A DNA stretch of 41,202 nucleotides from a virus, in IMG/VR virus record IMGVR_UViG_3300005618_000010, positions 1-41,202 of that record; one strand, given 5' to 3'. The notes below the pieces were generated by a model. The model searched no databases. It was not told the DNA's origin and saw only the letters and a list, made by a program, of their open reading frames with translations. Of this stretch, positions 29,731-37,190 are shown one piece after another. The position numbers and the translations under genes were made by a program. Positions within the stretch are counted from its first letter, which is position 1. The number at the start of each line of letters is the position of its first letter.

Positions 29731-29972
29731 ACATCGCACCGACACGCTGGTATGACGAAGGGCCGTTCCGAATTCTCCAGCATCCACTGCACGGCAATCC
29801 GTACTGGGCGACGCATTGGATCTATCGCACCGGGCGCTTGATCGGGAAGCTGCTCAGCGTACCCAGCCTCGCCGATTGCGAACTGCTCGAGCGCCAGGCC
29901 CCGCCGATCCCGTCCTATGAACGACCGAAGGCCGCACTCCGCGGCGTGGCAAAGCAGCGCAAGCGCGCGTAG
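29727..29972 (+). CDS. small hypothetical protein (81 aa)
   Basis: ATG in an ATGA overlap. Product MNIAPTRWYDEGPFRILQHP, LHGNPYWATHWIYRTGRLIG, basic C-terminus (KAALRGVAKQRKRA). Located between the nuclease and the primase-helicase, so possibly a replication accessory protein. No recognised domain. Confidence 0.6.
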   Translation: MNIAPTRWYDEGPFRILQHPLHGNPYWATHWIYRTGRLIGKLLSVPSLADCELLERQAPPIPSYERPKAALRGVAKQRKRA

Positions 29973-29981
29973 GCCAAATCC

Positions 29982-32429
29982 TTGTCGATCGACGTGGAGG
30001 GCCTGAAGGCCCGCATTGACCTCGTTGCCGTTGTCGGCAGCTATGTATCGCTTAAAAAGCGCGCTGGGGAATACCTCGGCCTATGCCCATTTCACGCGGA
30101 CAAAAACCCGAGTTTCTATGTCATCCCGCAAAAGGGATTCTGCAAGTGCTTTTCGTGCGGTTGGTCGGGCGACGTACTCGACTTCATGCAGGAAAAGAAC
30201 GGCGTCGATTTCAAGGCCGCGGCCGAAATGCTCGGCGCAACCGACGAATGGAAGCCCGCGCCGATCACGCAATCCGCGCCGCCGCTGCCCGAACGCATCA
30301 CCAGCAAGCCGCCGGCCGACGCGCCTGAGTGCCGGTTCACGCTGCGGCAGCTGGGCGAGCCGACGCGGGTGTGGCCGTATCTCGACACGGACGGCGGGCT
30401 CCTCGGATACGTGACTCGATACGACCCGCCGGAGGGTAAGCAGATCCGGGTGTGGTCGTGGGGCGCCCGCGGAGACGCGGCGCCCGCCTGGGGCTGCGGG
30501 CATTGGAACAAACCGCGCCCGCTATACGGGCTGGATAGGCTCGCGGCGCGCCCGAACGATCCGGTGATGGTCGTGGAGGGGGAGAAAGCCGCGGACGCTG
30601 CAGGCGTGCTCCTGCCGTCCTACGTATGCGTTTCATGGCCTGGAGGCGCGCAGGCGTGGCGGCACGTCGACTACAGCGCATTGCGCGGCCGGCGCGTGGA
30701 CTTCTGGCCCGACAATGACACACCCGGGCGTGAGGCGATGGCTGGCATTGCCGCGCTGATTTCAGACCCACGCGGGCTCGACTGCCACGGTAAAACGATC
30801 AATCCTGATGGCATGCCCGACGGTTTTGATGCCGCGGACTGGACGCCCGAGCTCGGCGACATCGCGCAATGGGCGTCGCAGCGTATCTCCTGGTATCGCG
30901 AACAGAGTCCAGCGCCGCAGGCCGCGGCAGATAAGGCAAAACCCTCCGAGCCTGAGTCTGTTGCGCCTGCGGATGCTGGACCGTCTGGCGAGTCGCCGCC
31001 GCTCGAGGCGTATGCCGCAGATGTGATTCCGATCACGAAGAAATCGAAGCGCAAACCGCGCGCGCGATCCTTGGAAGGGAATGCCGCACCACATCCAGAT
31101 CCGGACGAGACGCCGCTGCCGCAGGCGATGTCCGAGGACGCTTTGGCAAGCCATTTCGTCGATGAGCACGGCGACAACTGGCGCTTCGTGCGCCGCTGGG
31201 CGTCGTGGTTCGAATGGGATGGGGACGGTTGGCGGCAGGACGAAACCGGTAAGGTCGACTCGCTCGCTGTGATGGTGACGCGCCAATCGCTTTACTGGCC
31301 GGAAGCTGCTGCGCTGACCCCGAAAGAGCGGCGCCAGGTCAACAAGCGCTCTACAGCCGGCGCTGTGCGCGACATCGCCTCGAGCAACGCAAAGATTGCG
31401 GCCCGAATGGACCAATGGGATACCGATCCGTGGCTCTTGGGTTGCCCTGGGGGAGTTCTCGACCTCAAGTTCGGGAAGATGCTCGAAGCCGAGCGCGAGC
31501 AATACATCACGAAGCGCTGCGCGATCGCCCCCGCGACTGGTCAGCCGGCGCGCTGGCTCGAGTTCCTAAAGCGCGTGACCGGCGGCGACCAATCGCTGAT
31601 TGACTACTTGCAGCGCTTTTCCGGGTATTCCCTGACCGGGGACATTGGCGAGCACAGTCTTGCGTTCCTGTACGGCACTGGCGCGAACGGCAAGACGGTT
31701 TTCCTGCAAACCCTGTCGGGGATCCTTGGCGATTATGCGGTCAGCGCCGGCATCGAAACCTTCACCGAGACGAAGAACGAGCGCCACTCGACCGAGATAG
31801 CGCGCTTGCGCGGCGCGCGGCTGGTGGTGACTGAGGAAACCGACTCAGGCGGCCGATGGGCGGAGGGCAAGATCAAGCGCCTCACCGGTGGCGGGACCAT
31901 CTCCGCGCACTTCATGCGCCAGGACGACTTCGAGTTCGTCCCGCAGTTCAAACTCCTCGTTGCGGGGAATCACAAGCCGCAGTTGCGCAGCGTCGACGAG
32001 GCAATCCGCAGGCGCTTTCACATGGTCCCGTTCGCCGTGACGATTCCAGTCGCCGAGCGCGATCACAGCCTCATGGACAAGCTGAAATCCGAGTGGCCGC
32101 AGATCCTCGGGTGGATGCTCGAGGGCTGCGTCTCGTGGCAGGACTGCGGCCTGGGCCTGCCCGAAGCGATTCAGGACGCCACGGACCAATACCTGCTCGC
32201 GGAGGACATCCTCGGGCAGTGGATCAGCGACTGTTGCGACCGTGAGGGCGAGCACGAATCGGCGCTGCTGTACCGCAACTACTGCGAGTGGTGCGAGAAA
32301 CAGGGCGAGCGCGCCTGGTCGCGTCGGTCGTGGGCCAATGCGCTCGTCGACCGCGGGTTCGGCACCGGTAGGACCAACTCCATGCGCACAATCGTCGGTC
32401 TCAGACCCTTTCGAAATACCAATCAGTGA
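29982..32429 (+). CDS. primase-helicase (CHC2 zinc finger + Toprim-like + SF3 helicase)
   Basis: 815 residues, TTG start (a GTG at 29994 is the alternative). Zinc finger Cys35-x2-His38 and Cys56-x2-Cys59, a Toprim-like segment with VVEGEKAADAAG and VDFWPDNDTPG, a Pro/Ala-rich linker (~310-370), then a D5/P4-type superfamily 3 helicase with Walker A GTGANGKT (near residue 565), LVVTEETDSGG and FVPQFKLLVAGNHKPQLRSV. It would open and prime the phage origin. The stop codon lies in the first iteron of the adjacent origin-like region. Confidence 0.88.
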   Translation: MSIDVEGLKARIDLVAVVGSYVSLKKRAGEYLGLCPFHADKNPSFYVIPQKGFCKCFSCGWSGDVLDFMQEKNGVDFKAAAEMLGATDEWKPAPITQSAPPLPERITSKPPADAPECRFTLRQLGEPTRVWPYLDTDGGLLGYVTRYDPPEGKQIRVWSWGARGDAAPAWGCGHWNKPRPLYGLDRLAARPNDPVMVVEGEKAADAAGVLLPSYVCVSWPGGAQAWRHVDYSALRGRRVDFWPDNDTPGREAMAGIAALISDPRGLDCHGKTINPDGMPDGFDAADWTPELGDIAQWASQRISWYREQSPAPQAAADKAKPSEPESVAPADAGPSGESPPLEAYAADVIPITKKSKRKPRARSLEGNAAPHPDPDETPLPQAMSEDALASHFVDEHGDNWRFVRRWASWFEWDGDGWRQDETGKVDSLAVMVTRQSLYWPEAAALTPKERRQVNKRSTAGAVRDIASSNAKIAARMDQWDTDPWLLGCPGGVLDLKFGKMLEAEREQYITKRCAIAPATGQPARWLEFLKRVTGGDQSLIDYLQRFSGYSLTGDIGEHSLAFLYGTGANGKTVFLQTLSGILGDYAVSAGIETFTETKNERHSTEIARLRGARLVVTEETDSGGRWAEGKIKRLTGGGTISAHFMRQDDFEFVPQFKLLVAGNHKPQLRSVDEAIRRRFHMVPFAVTIPVAERDHSLMDKLKSEWPQILGWMLEGCVSWQDCGLGLPEAIQDATDQYLLAEDILGQWISDCCDREGEHESALLYRNYCEWCEKQGERAWSRRSWANALVDRGFGTGRTNSMRTIVGLRPFRNTNQ

Positions 32430-32563
32430 CGCAGGTGACGCATGGTGACGCAAGAAAAGCATTTAGCCCATGCGTGATATGCGCGTGAACGGGAAAGGGG
32501 AAATAGCGTCACGCTGCGTCACTGCGTCACTTCACTGCGTCATTGGTGACGCTTGGTGACGCA
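32426..32563. repeat. iteron array, candidate replication origin
   Basis: Nine copies of the octamer GTGACGCA or its complement TGCGTCAC (some one base short). Three direct at 32426, 32435 and 32445, four inverted at 32506, 32515, 32523 and 32536, and two direct at 32546 and 32556. Spacing of 8-10 bp places copies on one helix face. It begins in the stop codon of the primase-helicase and lies before an AT-rich patch. Layout resembles P4-type origins bound by the initiator-helicase. Confidence 0.78.
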
Positions 32564-32971
32564 TACTCACCAGTTCATTTCACGCAAGTTCGCCCGCTTG
32601 TCGGGCTGCTGGCGCGCTCGTATTTGCATATATCACATTGATTATAATCATCATGCGTAACTACACGATGAACGGACGACATTGAAACAGGCCGATCCGA
32701 GCGCGCCTGGCCCCGAAAAGCATTCTTTTCCCGCCGGCCGGTGGGGAGGGGGAACCCCCCAAAGACCCCGACGACTGTTGCAATACCCCTCTCCATTGCC
32801 GAGCCCCAAAAACTGGCGCGAGGGTTGCGCCGAGGCCGGCCCCGATACCAGATCGGGTATCGCCGTGGTGGTCGGAGCGGCTTGCCGATGTTCCACATGA
32901 AACACGGTTCGGTGTGCTGGCGTACGGAAATTGTTTGACTTTCAAAAAATGCGTGAGCATATTCGCGCGCA
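32564..32971. other. gene-poor origin-flanking region
   Basis: No convincing gene in 408 bp. It holds an AT-rich patch at about 32610-32656 (GCATATATCACATTGATTAT region), a likely unwinding element; a G-run/C-run hairpin near 32740-32760; a 7-bp inverted repeat CGATACC/GGTATCG at 32843-32862; and a parS-like palindrome at 32889-32904. Two open frames (from 32682 and 32741) are Arg/Pro-rich, without ribosome sites, and were not accepted. Confidence 0.6.
32889..32904. other. parS-like palindrome
   Basis: TGTTCCACATGAAACA differs at one position from the bacterial parS consensus TGTTNCACGTGAAACA. It lies in the non-coding origin-flanking region. No ParA or ParB gene is present in the window, so any binding would be by host ParB. 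Could be chance. Confidence 0.4.
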
Positions 32972-33730
32972 ATGAACGCCGATACGAGCCATGCCGTGAA
33001 TACGAAGCCTCCGGGTGTGGTGGTGCTCGGCATTGACCCGGGGCCGATGGCGCGGCTGGAGGAAGTGAAGCACGATCCGCTGGCAATGGCGGTGATCGCG
33101 CAGCGCGTCGCGGGCGGGGAGACGCTGCGCCAGGTCGCGAAGGCGTGGCGGGTGCCGCACGGGCCGCTGCTGCTGTGGATTATGGACGACGACGGCCGGA
33201 TGACGACGTACCGGAACGCGCGGGTAGCGGCGGGATTTACGCACGCCGACGACGCGCTCGAGATTGCCGACAGCGTGCCGGTCCAGGCGATCAGTGCGGA
33301 CGGTGCGCCGCTGTTTGACGAGGCCGGAAAGCCGGTGCTGGTCGAAAACGACGTGCAGCGCGATAAATTGCGCTCCGACGTGCGGCGCTGGAGTGCGGCG
33401 AAGAACGCGCCGGAGTTTTTCGGCGAGCGCCTGGATGTGCAGATGCACCGCGCGCTGCCCTCCGAGGAAGCGCTGCTCGCGCAGCTGAGCGCGATGGTAT
33501 CGGCGCAGCCGTGGCTGCTCGACGAACTGCTGCGCATGCGCGGGAACGCTGCGGTTCCGGCGGGATTGACATTCACGCAGGCGGCAGCCGGCACCGAACC
33601 CGACGCTTCGCAGAATGCGGAGTCCGTGAGGCCCGCGCCCGACCTCCTCCTGGGTGGAAGTTCTGCGCAAGCCGAGGGTCCCGAATCACATACCGCGCCG
33701 CACGGCGTATCGACAGGAGAAAAGGCATGA
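32972..33730 (+). CDS. terminase small subunit-like protein
   Basis: 252 residues. N-terminal HTH (GETLRQVAKAWRVPHGPLLL), a central segment (MTTYRNARVAAGFTHADDAL) and RDKLRSDVRRWSAAKNAPEF followed by FGERLDVQ, the pattern of phage small terminase subunits that bind pac DNA and recruit the large subunit. C-terminus is low-complexity. It starts the late block, though the large subunit is six genes away. Confidence 0.68.
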   Translation: MNADTSHAVNTKPPGVVVLGIDPGPMARLEEVKHDPLAMAVIAQRVAGGETLRQVAKAWRVPHGPLLLWIMDDDGRMTTYRNARVAAGFTHADDALEIADSVPVQAISADGAPLFDEAGKPVLVENDVQRDKLRSDVRRWSAAKNAPEFFGERLDVQMHRALPSEEALLAQLSAMVSAQPWLLDELLRMRGNAAVPAGLTFTQAAAGTEPDASQNAESVRPAPDLLLGGSSAQAEGPESHTAPHGVSTGEKA

Positions 33731-33894
33731 AGAATTCCAATCATTTGGCCGCCGAAAAGCACCCGTTCGGCGTGGCGAAAGTGACGCCGCGGCCGGCGAC
33801 GGCAACGATGAAGGGGCTTTCGCAGAGCCCGGGCGGCAACATCAAGCCTGGCACGTCGGCGAACGCCGCGATGAAAACAAAACCGGGGAAATAG
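33727..33894 (+). CDS. small basic hypothetical protein (55 aa)
   Basis: ATGA overlap with the small terminase. Lys/Thr/Ala/Pro-rich (FGVAKVTPRPATATMKGLSQ, SANAAMKTKPGK), probably disordered. A sister-like short protein lies at 34378. Function unknown; basic composition would fit DNA or capsid association. Confidence 0.6.
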   Translation: MKNSNHLAAEKHPFGVAKVTPRPATATMKGLSQSPGGNIKPGTSANAAMKTKPGK

Positions 33895-33903
33895 GAGAGG
33901 GTC

Positions 33904-34104
33904 ATGGCGAACACGACAAACACCGGAATGAAGCCCAACCAGGAGCTCGTCGTGCGCTACACCGGCACGGGGCGCGAACTGACGTATTTCATCCGCGAAT
34001 TCACCGATCGCAACATGCCGGCGTCGGCCAATGCCAATCGGCAGACGGTCGTCGCGACGCTGACGACGGCAATTGCGGCCGAACTCGTCACGCCGCCGGT
34101 CTGA
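33904..34104 (+). CDS. small hypothetical protein (66 aa)
   Basis: ATG with GGAGAGGGTC upstream. Product NQELVVRYTGTGRELTYFIR, then DRNMPASANANRQTVVATLT. Likely beta-rich. Not recognised; part of the head block small-gene group. Confidence 0.6.
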   Translation: MANTTNTGMKPNQELVVRYTGTGRELTYFIREFTDRNMPASANANRQTVVATLTTAIAAELVTPPV

Positions 34105-34117
34105 CCAGGGCCCCGGC

Positions 34118-34381
34118 GTGGCCGCACTACCCGGGATGTTCGACCCGACGGCGCCGTTCGACGAAAAGGCGACGCGTGAGCGGTTCGAAACGGGCGTTTT
34201 ACCGGACCTGAAGCGATTCGGGCCGGAAATGGGGGAAAAGGCGATGCAGGGCGACGCACTAGCCGAGGAAGTGATCCGCCGGTACGCGATTTACGCCGCA
34301 TGGCAGGACCCCTACAACCTTGGGCTGCTCGAAAACCGTGCGCGTCAGTGGCTCAAACGAAAAGAGGAGCTTCGAGCATGA
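34118..34381 (+). CDS. small hypothetical protein (87 aa)
   Basis: GTG start at 34118 with AGGG upstream; ATG at 34136 is an alternative. Helical protein DEKATRERFETGVLPDLKRF then EEVIRRYAIYAAWQDPYNLG and a basic C-terminus (ARQWLKRKEELRA). Coupled to the next gene by ATGA. Unknown role. Confidence 0.58.
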   Translation: MAALPGMFDPTAPFDEKATRERFETGVLPDLKRFGPEMGEKAMQGDALAEEVIRRYAIYAAWQDPYNLGLLENRARQWLKRKEELRA

Positions 34382-34548
34382 AAACAGCAGCAAAAGGCAA
34401 GATCCAGGCGCCCCCGCCGATGACTGGGAACAAGCCGAACAGCGTACGCGGCCAGGTGAAGACCGGATATAGCCGCGCGACGACCGCAACCGGCGCCGGC
34501 AAGCGCTCGAACAACATGGTTTCGGGCAACGCGTCGCGGAAACGGTAA
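34378..34548 (+). CDS. small basic hypothetical protein (56 aa)
   Basis: ATGA overlap. MKTAAKGKIQAPPPMTGNKP then GQVKTGYSRATTATGAGKRS. Lys/Arg/Thr/Pro/Gly-rich and probably disordered, similar in style to the protein at 33727. May be a structural or DNA-associated factor. Confidence 0.55.
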   Translation: MKTAAKGKIQAPPPMTGNKPNSVRGQVKTGYSRATTATGAGKRSNNMVSGNASRKR

Positions 34549-34563
34549 AAAACGGCCGCCGGC

Positions 34564-35607
34564 GTGCTGAATCACAGCATCAAAAAGCCCGAACTCTCCC
34601 GCGGCATCGCGCCACACAAGGGCCCGATCAACTGGGACGCGCTGCGGCTGATTGTCGACCGCGCGGAGGGCTCGGCGCTCGCAAAACAGTTGATGGGACC
34701 ACGGCTCCTGAAGGCCGTCCGACGGCACGGCATCGAATCGCTGACGCCGGAATGGCGCTACCGCTACTGCGGCGCGCGCCTCGCGCTGGGCGACTTCTCG
34801 GACTACTGGGGCTGGGAGTTCCGCGGGTATTCGGACGCTGACGAGGGTGCCGGCTGGGCTGCGGCGATGTATTGGGAGGAAACCTGGCTGCCGAAGTGGG
34901 GCGGCGGGTACGTCGATCGCCTGCTTGTGCTCGGCGAACAGGGCGTCGGCGACGCTGTTTTCTTCGCTTCGATCCTGCCGGAGTGCATGACGCGCGTGAA
35001 AACCGTCGTCTATGAATGCGACGACAGGCTGCACACGCTGCTCGAGCGCAGCCTGCCGGGGCTTGTCTGCGACAAGGAGCGGCCGTTCGAAGAGCGGCGC
35101 GCTGGCGACGCTTTTATCCCAGCGGCCGAACTCATGCGGATGTTTCGACGGGACCGCCGGCACTTTCCTGGCAAGCCGTATCTACGCCCGGATCCGGCGC
35201 GCGTTGCAGAATTCGAGCGTTTCGCTGGCCGCGATGGCGTCGCGTGGAACGCGCGCCAGGGCTCGCTCGACCCACTGAAACTGGAACTCCCGCACCCGGT
35301 CAGCCTGCAGTACAAGACATTCCACAGCGAGATTGAGCAGCCGCCTGTTGACCTCTGGGCGGATATCGAAGGCATTGTTGCCCTGTGCTCGGTGCTAAAC
35401 CGCGTCGTGACGGTCCCGACTAGCGTCCATCACTTCGCGGGCGCACTGGGCAAGCGTGTCGAGATCATCTGCCCGGAGGTTGCTGGCGTTGAGAATCAAA
35501 TCAAGTGGGACCATCCGCTCGGGATGTTGCCGTGGTACGGCAACGCGTGCGTATACCGAGATATCACGGCATGGAAGGCGGCGCAACGCGAGAGGGGCGC
35601 GCCATGA
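34564..35607 (+). CDS. glycosyltransferase family 9-like protein
   Basis: 347 residues, GTG start. LLVLGEQGVGDAVFFASILP and VVYECDDRLHTLLERSLPGL are the N-terminal Rossmann features of GT9/heptosyltransferase-like domains. The C-terminal VTVPTSVHHFAGALGKRVEI corresponds to their donor-binding motif (TSVHHFAGALG). Such enzymes transfer sugars from nucleotide donors. The role in a phage packaging module is unclear: it may modify a virion protein, DNA or host surface sugar. ATGA overlap with the next glycosyltransferase suggests a pathway pair. Confidence 0.75.
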   Translation: MLNHSIKKPELSRGIAPHKGPINWDALRLIVDRAEGSALAKQLMGPRLLKAVRRHGIESLTPEWRYRYCGARLALGDFSDYWGWEFRGYSDADEGAGWAAAMYWEETWLPKWGGGYVDRLLVLGEQGVGDAVFFASILPECMTRVKTVVYECDDRLHTLLERSLPGLVCDKERPFEERRAGDAFIPAAELMRMFRRDRRHFPGKPYLRPDPARVAEFERFAGRDGVAWNARQGSLDPLKLELPHPVSLQYKTFHSEIEQPPVDLWADIEGIVALCSVLNRVVTVPTSVHHFAGALGKRVEIICPEVAGVENQIKWDHPLGMLPWYGNACVYRDITAWKAAQRERGAP

Positions 35608-36977
35608 TCCTCCTCCCATCGCGCGGGCGCCCGGAAAAACTTGCGCGCTTTCTCAAGGCGTATCGGGACACTGGAGGCACCGAACCTGGTCTGCTGATGA
35701 TCGAGGCGCGCGACGAGGCCGCCTATGCGGGCATTGAATTACCCGCGAATTGGCGCCTTCAGATCGTTCCCGAGTCTCTTATCTCGAAGAAATTCAACGA
35801 CGGCGCTCTCGTGTATGCGCCGGGCGAGCCTTGCTACATGATCTGCGCCGACGACATGGTTCCGGAAACCCACGGCTGGGATGTGGCACTGAAAGACGCC
35901 TGCCTCCCGGGATTTATTTCGCACGGAGACGACAAACTGACCGGCTCGGAAATGTCGACGCACTTCTGCGTGTCAGGCGAAGTCGTCAGGCGCCTCGGAT
36001 ATCTTGCAAACCCGAAATTCGGGCATTTCTACTGGGACAACGTGCTGCGCGACGTCGGCATGGCCGCCGGAATCTTCCGGGCCGTGCCGGGGGTTGTTAC
36101 CAGGCATCTGCACTGGTCGATTACGGGCGAGTTCGACCAGACCAGCAAGGAGCGCGGATCGTCGGATGCGGACGCGGAAATATACGCTCTATGGCAGCAA
36201 ACCGAACGCGCGGCGGATGTGGCTCGCGTGATAGGCACGAAAGCGCCGTCTAGCGTCGCCGTGGTGTGCGTCGAAATGGGCGACTACTGCGGACGCGGCG
36301 AGCGGTATGTGCGCACGCTGAAGGCGATGGTCGCGCGGCATTTGAACGTCCCGCACACGTTCTATTGCATCACGGACACCCCGAAAAGCGGCATCAATTG
36401 CATCGAGGCCGACCCGCGCGCGCCGGGATGGTGGCAGAAACTGCATCAGTTCAAGCATGGTCTTTTTACCGAGGACAAGATTCTTTCCTTCGACCTCGAC
36501 ACGTTCGTCATCGGCAACATCGACAAGATCGTCGAGCTCGACACTGACCTCGCGCTTATCCGCGATTTCTGGCGCCCGCAGGTTGCGATGAACGCCGTCA
36601 TGCTCTGGCGCAATGGAGGACTCGCGCATCTGTTCTGGGATTTCTACGAAGAGCAGGGATTTCCACAGGAGTACGCCTTCGGGGACGGCGGCTGGATGGG
36701 CGACCAGGCAATGCCGAAAATGAACTTCCACATGCTCCAGGATCAGTTTCCCGGGCAACTCGTCAGCTACAAGACCGAATGCATGAAGATCGGTCTAGAG
36801 AATCTGAAAGCGGCGCCCGTCGGAGCGCGCATCGTCTGCTTCCACGGCCATCCGCGCCCGCATGAGGCCGATGGCTGGGCGCGCGGTGTGTGGAATCAAT
36901 ACAAGCCGGTACAGAGCGACGAAGCGAGCCGGATTATTCGGCTCTCGGAGTTTCAGCAAACGGTGGCGCCGCATTGA
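35604..36977 (+). CDS. two-domain glycosyltransferase (GT2-like + GT8-like)
   Basis: 457 residues from the ATG overlapping the previous stop. The N-terminal ~200 residues are GT-A-like: MILLPSRGRPEKLARFLKAY and CYMICADDMVPETHGWDVAL with an ADD metal motif. The C-terminal ~250 residues form a second GT-A domain: SVAVVCVEMGDYCGRGERYV, GWWQKLHQFKHGLF and KILSFDLDTFVIGNIDKIVE with a DLD motif. Two active sites in one chain suggest consecutive transfers. Acceptor unknown. Confidence 0.72.
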   Translation: MILLPSRGRPEKLARFLKAYRDTGGTEPGLLMIEARDEAAYAGIELPANWRLQIVPESLISKKFNDGALVYAPGEPCYMICADDMVPETHGWDVALKDACLPGFISHGDDKLTGSEMSTHFCVSGEVVRRLGYLANPKFGHFYWDNVLRDVGMAAGIFRAVPGVVTRHLHWSITGEFDQTSKERGSSDADAEIYALWQQTERAADVARVIGTKAPSSVAVVCVEMGDYCGRGERYVRTLKAMVARHLNVPHTFYCITDTPKSGINCIEADPRAPGWWQKLHQFKHGLFTEDKILSFDLDTFVIGNIDKIVELDTDLALIRDFWRPQVAMNAVMLWRNGGLAHLFWDFYEEQGFPQEYAFGDGGWMGDQAMPKMNFHMLQDQFPGQLVSYKTECMKIGLENLKAAPVGARIVCFHGHPRPHEADGWARGVWNQYKPVQSDEASRIIRLSEFQQTVAPH

Positions 36978-37129
36978 ATACGTGCGGAACATGCGCAAAC
37001 GGGGCGACCCATTTTTACCGTAGCGGCGAGCCGAGCGGTTTCGTGATTTGCAGATTCGCTGAAGTGGGTAGGTGGTTTGCAGCGCACATCGAGTGTCAGT
37101 TCAAGCCGATGCGCTGGGTGAAAAAGTGA
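36974..37129 (+). CDS. Cys-rich small protein (51 aa)
   Basis: TTG start in a TTGA overlap. MNTCGTCANGATHFYRSGEP, then SGFVICRFAEVGRWFAAHIE and CQFKPMRWVKK: C-x2-C plus two further Cys, a zinc-ribbon-like layout. Upstream extension is shadow of the glycosyltransferase. Function unknown. Confidence 0.55.
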   Translation: MNTCGTCANGATHFYRSGEPSGFVICRFAEVGRWFAAHIECQFKPMRWVKK

Positions 37130-37169
37130 AGTAGCAAGGGCAGGGCAACGTCGGGAGACGTGGCGAATT

Positions 37170-37190
37170 TAGACCGTCGGGATGACGGAC
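37170..37190 (+). repeat. 21-bp repeat with inverted symmetry, copy 2
   Basis: Identical over 21 bases to 12021-12041; core CCGTCGGGATGACGG. Here it spans the ATG of the large terminase gene, whose start would be inside the hairpin. It could modulate translation initiation or be a protein-binding site. Confidence 0.75.

Noticed and set aside
32426-32563. CRISPR array
   Set aside because: Repeat unit is 8 bp, irregularly spaced and in both orientations, with no spacers; fits iterons instead.
32682-32938. Two short open frames in the origin-flanking region
   Set aside because: Arg/Pro-rich, no credible start signal; the parS-like site explains part of the MFHMKH-type peptide.
12021-37190. Diversity-generating retroelement (template/variable repeat with reverse transcriptase)
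   Set aside because: The 21-bp repeat is too short, shows no adenine-specific differences, and no reverse transcriptase gene is present.
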